Positions 48,608 through 59,252 of a stretch of 64,000 nt of DNA are shown piece by piece; the stretch's first letter is position 1; every line of letters starts with the position of its first letter. This DNA comes from Diaphorobacter aerolatus (GTDB lineage: Bacteria > Pseudomonadota > Gammaproteobacteria > Burkholderiales > Burkholderiaceae_C): contig NZ_CP060783.1 in assembly GCF_014489535.1 (NCBI RefSeq), positions 4,733,501 to 4,797,500 on the forward strand, read 5' to 3'. The translations under genes and the position numbers were made by a program. The notes below the pieces were generated by a model. The model searched no databases. It was not told the DNA's origin and saw only the letters and a list, made by a program, of their open reading frames with translations.

Positions 48608-50018
48608 ATGTCCCAAAGTCTCGCCACGGTGGCCTACCTCGGCGCCGCCATTCTCTTCATCCTCAGCCTGGGTGGCCTGTCCAACCCGGAAACCTCGCGC
48701 CGCGGCAACCTGTTCGGCATGGTCGGCATGGCGCTGGCCGTGCTGGCCACGGTGTTCGGCCCGCGCGTCAACCCGTCGGGCTGGCCTGGATCGTCATCGC
48801 GCTGGTCATCGGCGGCGGCATCGGCCTGTATGCGGCCAAGGTCGTGAAGATGACCCAGATGCCCGAACTGGTCGCGCTCATGCACAGCCTGGTCGGCCTG
48901 GCCGCCTGCCTCGTGGGCTTTGCCAGCTACGTCGATACCTCGGTCCAGTTCACGGGCGCCGAGAAGGCCATCCACGAGGTGGAGATCTACGTCGGCATCC
49001 TGATCGGCGCCGTCACGTTCAGCGGCTCGCTGATCGCCTTCGGCAAGCTCAACGGCCGCATCGGCGGCAAGCCGCTGCTGCTGCCCGCGCGCCACTGGCT
49101 CAACCTCGTCGCGCTGCTGGTGGTGGTCTGGTTCGGCCGTCAGTTCCTCAATGCGCACGACGCGGGCGCGGGCATGACCGCGCTGGTCGTGATGACGGTG
49201 ATCGCGCTGCTCTTCGGCGTGCACATGGTCATGGCCATCGGCGGCGCCGACATGCCGGTCGTGGTGTCCATGCTCAACAGCTATTCGGGCTGGGCGGCGG
49301 CGGCCACGGGCTTCATGCTCAACAACGACCTGCTGATCGTCACCGGCGCGCTGGTAGGCTCCTCGGGCGCCATCCTGTCGTACATCATGTGCCAGGCGAT
49401 GAACCGCAACTTCATCAGCGTGATCGCGGGCGGCTTCGGCTCGGGTGCTCCCGCCAAGAAGGGGGATGCCGCTGCCGCCGAGCCCCAGGGCGAGGCGGTG
49501 CCCATCAGCGCCGTCGAAACGGCCGAGCTGTTGCGCGAAGCCAAGAGCGTGGTCATCGTGCCCGGCTACGGCATGGCCGTGGCGCAGGCGCAGCACACGG
49601 TGAACGACATCACCAAGACCCTGCGCGACAAGGGTGTGAATGTGCGCTTTGCCATCCACCCGGTGGCTGGCCGCATGCCGGGCCACATGAACGTGCTGCT
49701 GGCCGAGGCCAAGGTGCCCTACGACATCGTGATGGAGATGGACGAGATCAACGAGGACTTCCCGGACACCGACGTGACCATGGTGATCGGCGCCAACGAC
49801 ATCGTGAACCCCTCGGCCCAGGACGACCCCACGAGCCCCATCGCCGGCATGCCGGTGCTTGAAGTGTGGAAGGCGCGGCACTCCATCGTGATGAAGCGCT
49901 CCATGGCCTCGGCTATGCGGGCGTGGACAACCCGCTGTTCTACAAGGAGAACAACCGCATGCTGTTCGGCGACGCCAAGAAGATGCTGGACGAGGTGCTC
50001 GCGGCGCTCAAAGGCTGA
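48608..50018 (+). CDS. pntB: NAD(P) transhydrogenase subunit beta (frame breaks near 48779 and 49911)
   Basis: The membrane and NADP-binding subunit starts [20 protein letters not shown], 22 bp after pntA. After the first break (GGG 48778-48780) come [20 protein letters not shown] and [20 protein letters not shown], then the NADP domain [40 protein letters not shown] and [20 protein letters not shown]. After the second (GG 49911-49912) the correct end is [20 protein letters not shown] to a TGA at 50016-50018. Repaired length is 470, the standard size. Confidence 0.92.
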
Positions 50019-50077
50019 GGGCGAGTGTGCGAGTCGAGTCCGAGAACTGATACGACGACTGAAGGGGCACGTATCTC

Positions 50078-50101
50078 CTCGGAGGAGGTAAGGGTGGTGG
50101 G
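50078..50101. repeat. 24-bp direct repeat, copy B
   Basis: This is identical to 34829-34852. It lies between pntB and the recombinase-like gene, that is, at the edge between chromosomal genes and the conjugation module. It could be the scar or end of a mobile segment, or part of a dispersed small repeat. Confidence 0.7.
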
Positions 50102-50859
50102 TGCGTTCAGGAGTACAGAACGAGAGGTTTGTGCAGCAAGTTCGCTTGCATCGTATGGCGATTCAATTTCTTGAAGTGAGCGGACAGAGGGGGAAGCCTA
50201 TGCCAAGTCATGACACTCTCGTCCTCAGTGAAGAGGAGATCGCTGAAGGTGCTCAACGCATCCGCGACCGTAGTCATCAGCCTCATGAAGATCTGGGGCT
50301 GTACTTTTTCCTCTTGGCCACTGGAGCTCGACCGTTGGAGATCGCGCGTCTGGAGATCCGAGACTACCTTGACCCCACCGGGGGCGTGCGCCACTCATCC
50401 GAATTTCGACCGGAGGTTGCGATCAATGGCCGGTCGCGGCCATTGTTCTTTCGCAGCTCGAGGCTAGATGAGGTTCTGAGCAGCTATCTCGCCGAGCGTG
50501 TTCTCCTAAAACTCGGACTTGGTGAAGATGGGGCATATAGGGGGCTTGATCCAGCCACTCGACTGTTCTTGTCCTCGAGTGGACGAGGCTTTGAAATCAC
50601 GCCGTACGAAGCGAACGGTCAGAGGCAGTTTCAATGCCGGAGCATCCTGGAAGCCTATCGCAAGATCTTTCGCTATGCCGAGCTCAAGAATCTGACGGCG
50701 CTTCGCGCGCGCCATACTGTTGCGGCAAAGCTGTTTGCAAGAGGGGCAGACGAAGTGCAAGTTGGACTGCTACTGGGTATCGCCGAACCTAGCGCAGTAC
50801 GCGCGCAATTTCCGCGAGAACGCCTCACGCTGGAACAGCTCGTAGCCAATCTGATATAG
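50101..50859 (+). CDS. Degenerate tyrosine recombinase/integrase-like protein
   Basis: The catalytic-domain fold is suggested by LLATGARPLEIARLEIRDYL (catalytic Arg I), then the segment NLTALRARHTVAAKLFARGA and VGLLLGIAEPSAVRAQFPRE, which aligns with box II of integrases. There the second Arg is present, but the His of HxxR, the LGH His and the nucleophile Tyr appear as other residues (Phe at the Tyr place). It is thus probably not an active recombinase. The frame is open from GTG 50101; ATG 50155 or 50200 are other starts. No frame break. It stands at the border of the conjugation genes. Confidence 0.55.
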   Translation: MRSGVQNERFVQQVRLHRMAIQFLEVSGQRGKPMPSHDTLVLSEEEIAEGAQRIRDRSHQPHEDLGLYFFLLATGARPLEIARLEIRDYLDPTGGVRHSSEFRPEVAINGRSRPLFFRSSRLDEVLSSYLAERVLLKLGLGEDGAYRGLDPATRLFLSSSGRGFEITPYEANGQRQFQCRSILEAYRKIFRYAELKNLTALRARHTVAAKLFARGADEVQVGLLLGIAEPSAVRAQFPRERLTLEQLVANLI

Positions 50860-50961
50860 CTTCAGCGTGTTACTGGAGCTTGACGCTCGGTGGCGGATGC
50901 GCCGATCGCCTTGATTTCTGGCTGTCGATCAGTAAGGTGTCTCGTATCGCAAGGAGGTTCT

Positions 50962-51300
50962 ATGCGAAAAGCCATCTTCCTGTTCTTCCTGCTGCTGGGC
51001 ATTGGCCTCGGCCACCTGTCTGCGCGCCATGAAGACTGGGGTGTGAGCGTTGTCATGATGGCTCTGGGGGCTCTATTTGGCGGAGCGATCGGAGGCGGCC
51101 TGTCTCAGATTGGCAAACAACGTACCGCTATGCGCCGCCGTCTTCTTACCGAAGAGGAAATTGAACCAATTCCCGGTGGCGGTAGTTCTGGCCGGGACAT
51201 GGCAGTGAACTACTGGAGGGACGAAGGGCATGCTCCGTTCACGAAGCCGCCTCGGCCCGAACACGGAAGTCACATGCTCGACGCCGACAAGAACCTCTAA
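50962..51300 (+). CDS. Small membrane protein of unknown function
   Basis: The 112-residue protein starts MRKAIFLFFLLLGIGLGHLS with AAGGAGG 4 bp before the ATG. It has two hydrophobic stretches, at residues 4-18 and about 28-48, the second Gly-rich (MALGALFGGAIGGGLSQIG), then a polar tail with GRDMAVNYWRDEG. I do not recognise the family. It lies between the recombinase-like gene and traG, facing traG end to end. Confidence 0.65.
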   Translation: MRKAIFLFFLLLGIGLGHLSARHEDWGVSVVMMALGALFGGAIGGGLSQIGKQRTAMRRRLLTEEEIEPIPGGGSSGRDMAVNYWRDEGHAPFTKPPRPEHGSHMLDADKNL

Positions 51301-51305
51301 CCACG

Positions 51306-54083
51306 CTATTTCTTCAGGGCGTCCTTCACTGCCTGCTTGGCGTCCTCGACGATAGGCGCGGCGTCCTCTTTAACCTGCTTGCCGGTTTGCAGCATCAGGG
51401 ATCGCTCCGAAGCCAGGGTGCCATCCGGCGTTTTGGTGATCTGCGCCTTGCGCTCAAAAGAGTCCTGATCCGACGAGGAGCTCGCACGGATACGCTGGCC
51501 TTCGGCTTGGATCTCACTGCGCATGGCTGACGGGGACTCACCCCGAGGCGCAGCCCCTGGCCCACCGCTGGAGCCGCGCACGCTGCCCTGGTTGGCGCGG
51601 TGCTGGCTTGCAAGATCCGGCGCAAGGGCTGGGCTGCTGGAATTCTGCAGGTGCTGAGCGGATAGGTCGCCAAAGGCGGTTGGCACTGCGGTGCCGTCCG
51701 AGAACACGCGGTTGGGCTGCAGCGACTGCCTGGCCAGCTCCGCCTCCATCAGCACGCGAGCCGACGCGCTGCTGCCGCCATACTGCTCGGCATAGCGGGT
51801 GAACATCGCGAGATTGTGCGGGTCCTGGGCGATATCGATAGAGATGGTCTCGCCGCGCTCATAGGCCGTCGAGATTCGCTCGGCAAAGGCGCTGCGCTCG
51901 TTCAGGCTGGCGTCGGCCCGCTCGGTCCGCGAGGTGGTCGATGCCAGCCGGGCAGACAGATCCTGGGCTTCACGGCTGTCGCTGGCGACCATGCTGATGA
52001 AACTTCTGTCCCGAGACACCCGGTCGCCAAACTGCTTGAATTCCGCGAGCTGCTCGTTTGTCATCGAGGAAAGTACCTTCTGGTCGGCAGACGAGAGATT
52101 GGAGCTGTAGTTTTTCTCGACGACGGCATTCCCCTGTACACCACCGAAAGGGGTATTGATCCCGAGATGCCCAGAGGCCCCCATGGCGATCCGTGCCACC
52201 TGGGCCTGCGTGAGTCCGGTCGTGTCCGCCACGCTCTTGCTGATCTGGTCCAGCCGATTGACCGTCTCACCGAACTGCTCGAAGCCACTGGACGTGGTGC
52301 CCGTGCTGTTGCGTGACGAGCGCAACTTTGCAACGCCCTTGGTGAACGCCTCGGCGAGCACCGCCGAGCGCTCGCTGCTGGCCGCGACTGCTTCCCCGCG
52401 CGCCGCATCGACCTGGCGGCTCGCATCCTGCACATCCTGCTCGGACACCCGCATCGACACCACCCGCGACGCAAAGCCCTGGTTGCGCAGCAGGCTCACC
52501 GCTGTACGTCCCGTCAGCGCGTTGCCGGTGAAGGTGTTGCCGCTCAGGTCGTTCTGCCAACTGCCCATGAACGCCGAGGTCCGGTTGGGCGCGAGCTGCA
52601 TCTGGTCCATCGACACGTTGCCCAGCGAGGTATTGCCCACCGTGGACGCCGCCGTCGAGCCCGAGAGCATGGCCTGCAGCCCCGACAGCCCGCCCACCAG
52701 GGCCGTGCCGAAGTTCTCCATGCGCTTGAGCGCGGCCCAGGCGATGAAGGGGATGCTGATGGCCAGATACCCGACGATGGCCTCGCCCGACAGCGCCCGG
52801 GAGTAGATCACCGAGGCGGTCTGCAGGGCCAGGGCCTTGCCGCCGGTGCCCAGGTCGGCGGCGGCCGCCAGGTCGTAGGCGGCGTAGATCGAGGCCATGT
52901 AGTTCAGGATGGCATAGAGCGGCGGCCACAGCTGGATCCAGATCAGGATGGCGGCATAGCCCTTGAAGGCCAGCATGGTCTCTCGGCCGCTGGTCAGCAG
53001 CAGCAAGAGCACGAACAGTGGGAAGAGGGCGTACGTCACCGCCTCGATCACGTTGCGGAACACCGGCAGCGCTTGTTCCGCCACCTTCCCGTAGTTCAGC
53101 CATGAGGCATTCATCTGGGCCACGGCCTGGGCCCGCCCGACGGCGAGCACCATGGCCGCCGGGTCATTGACCTTTTGGCCCACGATCTTGCCCGTATCCT
53201 CCAGTGCATTGAGCATGGCGTTCTGGCGGATGATGTCCGCGGTGGTCGCCGAGGCATTGGCAATGCCATTCTTCAGGTAGGCCTGCTGGACCTGCCCCGC
53301 GATGGCGGCTGCGGCCGCCGTGCCTGGGAGCGTCGGATTGAGCTGGAACGCCAGGCGCCCCTGGATGCGCTGCAATTGCGCGGGCAGCCGACCGTTCAGG
53401 CTCAGGTACACGTTGGGGCAGGTATCCACGCCCACGGCTCCACTGGCTCCCGTCAGGGTGCTGAACCGGGCAGGATTGGGCGATCCCATCAGCGGCCAGA
53501 CATCGTCTGATGCAGAAAATGCCGCCGGATCCAGCGTACCGTCGACCAGGTCGTACGTCGTGCAGTTGTGGATGAAGTTCACCAGGTCGGTGCGGAAGCC
53601 CGGATCCTGGAACACTACATTGCCGGTCTCGCGGATCAGCCGGTTGCCGAACATCAGGCCGTTCTGCTGGTACGACAGCTCGGCCGGCAGTGCGCCGGCA
53701 CCCGGGATCACCTGGAAGGCCGTCTCGAACAGGCCGGTCAGCGTATGGCCGATGGTGCTGGTGAGGCTGCCCAGCAGCGCCACGCCGAACGGCACGTTGT
53801 CCACCACTTTGACCGCGGAGCCGCCGGTCTTGTCGACCACGCCCACCGTCACCTTGGGCACGATCAGGATGCCGAAGACCAGCACCACCGAGCCCAGCCA
53901 CTTCCAGCCCTGCAGCTTCTCCGGCGCGAAAGCGTAGGCGATCAGCGCGGCAACGAAGCCGCAGAAGGCGACCGCCGCAACGGCTGAGGCGTAGTCGTTG
54001 GAGGCATGGATGGCCGCGGCCGCGTTGAACACGCCGAACAGGCTGTCGGCATTCTGGTAGGCGTAGATCTCCCACATGGCCAT
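51306..54083 (-). CDS. traG: Conjugation mating-pair stabilisation protein TraG (type F)
   Basis: The 925-residue protein has an N-terminal membrane part of the TraG_N family (MWEIYAYQNADSLFGVFNAA; LFPLFVLLLLLTSGRETMLA; GYLAISIPFIAWAALKRME) and a long polar, Ser/Ala-rich C-terminal part after residue 480. In F, TraG acts in pilus assembly and in mating-pair stabilisation and entry exclusion recognition. The second ATG (54077, MWEIYAYQ) has better spacing to GGAG than the first. It is the last gene of the tra operon, 15 bp after traH. No frame break. Confidence 0.9.
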   Translation of the reverse strand: MAMWEIYAYQNADSLFGVFNAAAAIHASNDYASAVAAVAFCGFVAALIAYAFAPEKLQGWKWLGSVVLVFGILIVPKVTVGVVDKTGGSAVKVVDNVPFGVALLGSLTSTIGHTLTGLFETAFQVIPGAGALPAELSYQQNGLMFGNRLIRETGNVVFQDPGFRTDLVNFIHNCTTYDLVDGTLDPAAFSASDDVWPLMGSPNPARFSTLTGASGAVGVDTCPNVYLSLNGRLPAQLQRIQGRLAFQLNPTLPGTAAAAAIAGQVQQAYLKNGIANASATTADIIRQNAMLNALEDTGKIVGQKVNDPAAMVLAVGRAQAVAQMNASWLNYGKVAEQALPVFRNVIEAVTYALFPLFVLLLLLTSGRETMLAFKGYAAILIWIQLWPPLYAILNYMASIYAAYDLAAAADLGTGGKALALQTASVIYSRALSGEAIVGYLAISIPFIAWAALKRMENFGTALVGGLSGLQAMLSGSTAASTVGNTSLGNVSMDQMQLAPNRTSAFMGSWQNDLSGNTFTGNALTGRTAVSLLRNQGFASRVVSMRVSEQDVQDASRQVDAARGEAVAASSERSAVLAEAFTKGVAKLRSSRNSTGTTSSGFEQFGETVNRLDQISKSVADTTGLTQAQVARIAMGASGHLGINTPFGGVQGNAVVEKNYSSNLSSADQKVLSSMTNEQLAEFKQFGDRVSRDRSFISMVASDSREAQDLSARLASTTSRTERADASLNERSAFAERISTAYERGETISIDIAQDPHNLAMFTRYAEQYGGSSASARVLMEAELARQSLQPNRVFSDGTAVPTAFGDLSAQHLQNSSSPALAPDLASQHRANQGSVRGSSGGPGAAPRGESPSAMRSEIQAEGQRIRASSSSDQDSFERKAQITKTPDGTLASERSLMLQTGKQVKEDAAPIVEDAKQAVKDALKK

Positions 54084-54098
54084 GCCACTCCATCGGTG

Positions 54099-55546
54099 TC
54101 AGCGCGACAGGTAGGCCGCTTGTTGGCCCAGCATGTCCATGACGTGCTGGGGCATGTTGGAGCGCAACTGCCGCTCCAACTGCTCCAGGTGGCTTGCCAC
54201 GGCCCGGAACGAGCCGACTTTCTGGTACAGCAGGTTCTTCTCCTGCGAGATCTGCAGCAGCATGGCCTGCGCGCGCTGCCGTACCTGGTTCGCCTGATCG
54301 CGCTGGGTCTGCTGCAGCGTGTAGTCCTTGGACAGCGCCGCCATGCCCAGGCGCAGGTTGCGTTCGAGGAAGACGTAGGCATAGTCCGCCGCGATCACAT
54401 CGCGGTACTGGCCGATCAAGCTGTCGGCCAGCCCCGAACCCGGGATGCTGGTGCCCACCGAGAGCATCTTGTAGACGGGTTCGGTGGTCTGGTTCACGAA
54501 GCCCACCTCCGCCGAATTGTTGGGAATCGGCGTGCGCGTGGCGATCTTGTCCGCGATTGAGCGCATCATCGTCTCGACCTTGGCCGTGAACGGGACGTGG
54601 CTGTAGTTGGTGTTGAGCGAGACCACGTCGCAGTTCGTGTAGTCGTTGCAGCGCAGCAGATGCTGGACGACATTGGTGCCGGAGCCCGCCGCCTGGCCGT
54701 AGAGCAACTGGCTGATGGACGTGAGTGTCGGGGCGATGGGTTCCGGATCGCGCCTCGATTCCTCCGGGTAGTAGATGATGGTGCCCACCATGCTCATGAT
54801 CAGCTCGCGCTCGGCGTCATCTAGGTAGGCGCCGGTGTACTGCAGCGCTTTCCAAGTCAGGTTGCCGACGAAGGGCGCCTTGTTGCGCACGTTGGCGTCG
54901 CCCGAGGAGCGCGCCGATGACAAGATGCTGGGCCGGTCGGTGCCACAGCGTTTGCGCGCGGAGTCCCGGTCGCTCTCCAGGCCCATGTCGATCGCGAGAT
55001 CGGCGCAGGTCTCCTGGGAGCTGTAGCCCACGGCCTCGGCCGCCGTACTGACGATGGCTTTCGCCGTTTCGCAGGAATTAATACGGGCGTTGTTGATCCA
55101 GGTTTCCAGGCCCTTGGCCCACTTGGTCAGCCCCCGAGCAGCGGCGAGACCGCCTCCAGCGCCAGTTGGAACGCAATGCCCGGCAGGGCCGCCGTGATGT
55201 TGCGCAGCATGTTCTTGAACTCCTGCGCGGAGATGTGGCTGAAGCTGCCGCCGAACACGTCGATGCCGCCGCAGCCTGCTTTCGCGCTTGGAAACTGGAT
55301 GGCCGCGAGCTGGTACACCTTGTTCGGCGATCGCATCATCAGGTTGCCGCCGGTGTAGGTGTTGTAGGTCTGGCCGCGAAACGCCCCCGGCGCCGTGTAG
55401 TTGCCGATGGCACCGAGGTTGTTGAACATGTCGTTGACCTCGCTGTTGAGATCGGCGCGACTGGGCATCACGGTGCACAGAAGCGACAGGGCGACGGCCG
55501 CAGCAGTGGCCTTGCGCGCATGAACGGTGCGGGAACGGATGGGCAT
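54099..55546 (-). CDS. traH: Conjugation pilus assembly protein TraH (frame break near 55133)
   Basis: A signal peptide (TAAAVALSLLCTVMPSRA) is followed by DLNSEVNDMFNNLGAIGNYT and YQLAAIQFPSAKAGCGGIDV, typical of TraH. The frame breaks in CCCCC 55131-55135 (plus strand), after SPLLGG; it continues LTKWAKGLETWINNARINSC and IISYYPEE-like sequence, with coiled-coil LLQISQEKNLLYQKVGSFRA near the end. Repaired length is 482. TraH is an exported F-pilus assembly protein that works with TraF. It lies 9 bp after traF. Confidence 0.88.
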
Positions 55547-55555
55547 GAAGACCTC

Positions 55556-56436
55556 CTACGGAAGAGCCAAGCGCTGGGTGGCGCCGGGCAGCATGGCCTC
55601 GCCGGTGGGCGATGAGACGGTGGCGATCCGCTCGAGCAGTTGCGATTCGGACAGCACGCCGAAGCCGATCGGGGTGATCTTTCCGGTATAGGGCTGGGCC
55701 AGGAAAACGGCCGGCACCTGGGTCACCTTCAAGGCAGTGGCAATGCCGTTGTCGGCTCGGGCCCGGGGGAAGCCCGGCATCGGTCCGCCGTCCACGCTCA
55801 CGGCCACCACCTGGATACCATGACGAGCTTCGAAAGCCTGCAGGGTTGGCGCGAACGCGTGGCAGTAGGGGCAATCGCTGCGGTAGAAGAAGAACAGCAC
55901 ATGGTCTCTGCCCAACGATTCAACGGAAGTGGAGCGGCCTGCGCGCTGCTGCTGATCGAACACCTCCAGCGCCTGGGCATTGACCGGACGGCCCTGCAGC
56001 GTGGGATCGAGCTCCGGCGTGGCCCACGCTACGCGCTGCGCCATGTCGGCGAAGTAGGAAGCCCGGTTCACGACCTGCATCTCCAGCTCCATATAGCGCC
56101 GCACATTGCCCTCGGTCGGCCGCATGATCGCGATGTTGCGCAGCTCCTCAAGGGTCTTCTGCAAGCGCTCGAACTCCACCAGCTCAGGCGGGCGTGGTGG
56201 GGCGGAGGGCCGGGCGGGATGGCCGGCGCGGGCCGGGCGGTGGGCGCGGGCTCTTCCAGGGGTGGATCCTCGTAGAAGTGCCAGCCGCGCCAGCCGTCGG
56301 ACCAGTAGGGGCGCGAGGCGTCGTCCATGGACGCTGGCGGAGCAACGCCCTGCGCAGAGGCCATGCCGACCACCATGGCGGCCACAGAGACCAGGGCAGC
56401 GGCCAGGATCGAATGGAGGTGCGCGTACATGGCCAT
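55556..56436 (-). CDS. traF: Conjugation pilus assembly protein TraF, thioredoxin-like (frame break near 56200)
   Basis: It starts MAMYAHLHSILAAALVSVAA (signal peptide to ASA), then WSDGWRGWHFYEDPP and a Pro-rich linker. After a missing base in GGGG 56199-56202 (plus strand) it continues EFERLQKTLEELRNIAIMRP and VLFFFYRSDCPYCHAFAPTL, a thioredoxin fold that keeps the CPYC redox pair. TraF in F lacks the cysteines, but homologues in other plasmids keep them. Repaired length is 293. It probably folds the disulfide-rich TraU, TraN and TraH in the periplasm. Confidence 0.88.
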
Positions 56437-56440
56437 CCCC

Positions 56441-56830
56441 TCAGAGCAGCGACTTGGGCGGAAGGCCCGTGGCGCAATAGTTGATGCCGAACTCGATCGT
56501 TTGCTTGCGTGGCGCCTTGGCCTCGGGCAGGCGCACGCCTTCTTGCCAGAAGAGCACCTTCAGCCGGCTGCAGCCCGGCTCCCTGTAGCGCCGCTCGGTG
56601 GAGACGTCGATGTAGATCGGCGACGTGGCCTCGAAGCGCTTGGTGATGGCGTCCGCGATTTCTCCGGTCAAGACAGCATGGGCCGTGCCGTCGGCGGACT
56701 GCAGGGCGGCCAGCATGACTGGTCGAGCGTCGGGAACCGGCGTTCGCACCGGCTCGGCGTGCGCCGCCGCGCAAAGGAGGTGCATGGACGCCGCCGCGAC
56801 GGCGGAGACGATGCGTGCGCGGATGTTCAT
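56441..56830 (-). CDS. Exported protein in tra operon, unknown function
   Basis: The 129-residue protein starts MNIRARIVSAVAAASMHLLC with a signal peptide ending AAAHAEP. The mature part includes LTGEIADAITKRFEATSPIY, IDVSTERRYREPGCSRLKVL and FGINYCATGLPPKSLL, with two Cys. The start at 56830 overlaps the traN stop by ATGA and GGGAG is 6 bp upstream. It occupies the place between traN and traF. I do not recognise it; a periplasmic or outer-membrane accessory part of the pilus machine is likely. Confidence 0.7.
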   Translation of the reverse strand: MNIRARIVSAVAAASMHLLCAAAHAEPVRTPVPDARPVMLAALQSADGTAHAVLTGEIADAITKRFEATSPIYIDVSTERRYREPGCSRLKVLFWQEGVRLPEAKAPRKQTIEFGINYCATGLPPKSLL

Positions 56831-59243
56831 TGGCATCTCCCTTCCCCGTAGTAGCAGTTGCTCGCGCGGCCTGCAGTGCCGCCCTGGATCGCGCCTACGT
56901 TGGGCAGCTTGGGCACGATGGAGGCATAGAACTCGGTCAGGTCCATGCGCGAGAAGTCCAGCGACTGCAACTGGGCGATCGTGAAGCCCGAGCAGTCCGG
57001 CATCTCCGCCGTGCCCCACCACTTCATCACCTGCAGCCGGCCTTGCTCGTTGATGATCCGGGCCAGCACCGAGTTGAAGCAGCACTTCGTGGTCGTGTGC
57101 TCGATGCAGGACACGCACTTGCCCAGGATCCGCAGGCAGGAAGAGCAGTAGGTGCCGACCGTATGGCACAGCTTCGCGCCTTCTTTCATGGCGAGCTTTC
57201 CCTCATCCTCGTTGCAGGACATCATCGACATCACGATGTAGATGACGACCGCGATCACCAGACTCCAGGGGTCGAAGGCAATGACCACGCTCTCGCCGGA
57301 ATAGAGGACGGCCGACCCAGCCGGCAGGGCCGTGCCATTGACCGCCACGGTGACGCCATAGCTGGTGAAGCTGCCGGAGAACCCCCGCCGGTCAGCAGAG
57401 CCGACAGTCCCTGGTAGACGAACTCGCGGTTGCCGGCGTTCATGAGCGTGTCGTAAACCAGCCGTGAGCCGACGCCATAGACGCTCTGGTTGCTCATGCC
57501 CGAGCCGGCCGAGTCGGCGTAGCAGCAGTTCTTGAGCAGGCGGTCGCGGCAGCTGTTGGCCTCTCCCTTGAAGACCTGCAGGTTGTCGGTGTCGAGGTAG
57601 ACGCCGGCTTCGCGCCCAGCCTCCAGGAAGGACATGGAACGGGCAAAGTCGGCATCGTTCGTGTACGCCGTGTTGAAGCAGTTGCCCGCGATGCAGAAGA
57701 CGTTGGCCGGGCAGTTGCTGGCCGCCACTGTTGAGCCCGGCGCCACCGGGCAGGTGTAGCGGTTCTCGGTGATCTCGCAGGCGCCGGTGGCGGGGTTGGT
57801 TTGCCTGCAGCTGGTGCCCGCCGACGTGCAGCCTGCGGCAGCCAGCGGCGCGCACTCGTCGGTGGGTGCGCCGTACTGGCACGACATGGCGGTTTCGTAG
57901 CGCCAACAAGCGCGAGTGACCGGCGCGCCGTCGACCTGCCGGGTCGCCGGCCCGTCCACGCAGCGCGCCGTACCGGAAATCGAGCAACGCCCGTCGCCTT
58001 GGAGGTTGGGACATTGATCGTCCCACTGGTCTGATTCCGTGACCGTCGTGTGCGGCCGCTCGTAGGCCAGCGTCATCTGCGGGATCGGGCCGTAGGCCGG
58101 GTTCAGCTGGAACCCGACGACGGGGCGGCTCGATCGCACAGTCCAGTAGCTCCCTGAGACCGCGCCCGTGTCGTCGTAGCCGGGGTAGTCCGAAGGCCCC
58201 TGCGTCGGCGCGTAGCAGGTTGCCTTGTCCAGGTAGGTCGTCTGGCTGGTTCCGCCGTCGCCGCCGCCACCGGTGGTGTACGCGATGTGGTCGCCGCTTT
58301 GCGTTCCGGCGGGACAGGCGGCATAGACCTCCAGGAAGGGCCGCTCGGTAGTGCAGGTCATGTCACCCGCGTCCCCGCCGCTGCCGGTGCAGATCTGCCG
58401 GTACTGCTGGGCGATGAAACCGGTCAGGCGGCAATCGTCACCGTTGCAGCGGTTGTTGGCGACCCAGACGCCGTTGGCGCCGCCACCCCACCAGTTGCCA
58501 CCTGGAACCTGAGCGACCATTTGCGGGAACACGTACGCGGCGCTCATGTCCACATCGAAGAAGGCCAGCGGCACGCCGCTGCTCGTGACCCGGAAATGCT
58601 GGGCCGACGCCGGAAGATCCGGCTTGCACTGCACGGCCAGGGCGATGCTTCCCGAAGCCGCCTGGGCGAACCACTCGCCCGGCGAGCAACTGCTCGTGCG
58701 CGAGATCGACACCGACAGGGTGCGCGCGCAGGATTGCGCCGTGGCGCCGCTGTACTGACGGCACACGCGGGTCTCCGTCGCAGGCGTGGACACGGTATCG
58801 ACCTGGCAGCCGCTGTAGTAGCTCGCGATGTCCTCCAACTGCGTCGACGGGTTGGCCGCGATGCGCCGGGCGCCCAGCACGGCAGGGTCGTAGGGCGAGA
58901 CCGGCTCCCGCGACGTGTTGGCCGAAGCCCGGGCACCCAGCAGCGCCTGGCACACCGGGTCGTTGGGCGTGAGGGCGCAGGCGGCGAGCTGTGCGCTGGT
59001 CTGGCCCGAGAGATTGGGCTGGCCGTAGTAGAGGCGCTCGGGCGGTGCCGTCGTGTAGCCCGGCACCACGGACGAAGCGCTGGGCGTGGTGATCGTTCCC
59101 CGGGCCAGCGGGTTGGCCGCCTGACCGGCGGCCGTGCCTTCCTCGTGCGGGCCGGCCACGGCCGCTGTTTGGGTGGCGAGGACGCTGGCCAGCGTGAAGC
59201 CGATGACGATCCGGCGCAGCAGCAGTGCAAGAGCAGTAGGCAT
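56827..59243 (-). CDS. traN: Conjugation mating-pair stabilisation adhesin TraN (frame break near 57385)
   Basis: The Cys-rich exported protein of 805 residues (repaired) starts MPTALALLLRRIVIGFTLAS, with a signal peptide ending AVAG. More than 30 Cys are scattered through it (ESDQWDDQCPNLQGDGRCSI; RLLKNCCYADSAGSGM). After a missing base in CCCCC 57383-57387 (plus strand) it continues FSGSFTSYGVTVAVNGTALP, ending with GRASNCYYGEGRCQ. TraN is an outer-membrane protein of the donor that secures contact with the recipient. It starts 10 bp after trbC stops. Confidence 0.87.
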
Positions 59244-59252
59244 GCTGGGCTC

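Noticed and set aside
48024-49862. 612-residue plus-strand frame over pntA and pntB
   Set aside because: It is the other frame of two genuine genes; sequence is Arg/His/Gly-rich nonsense.
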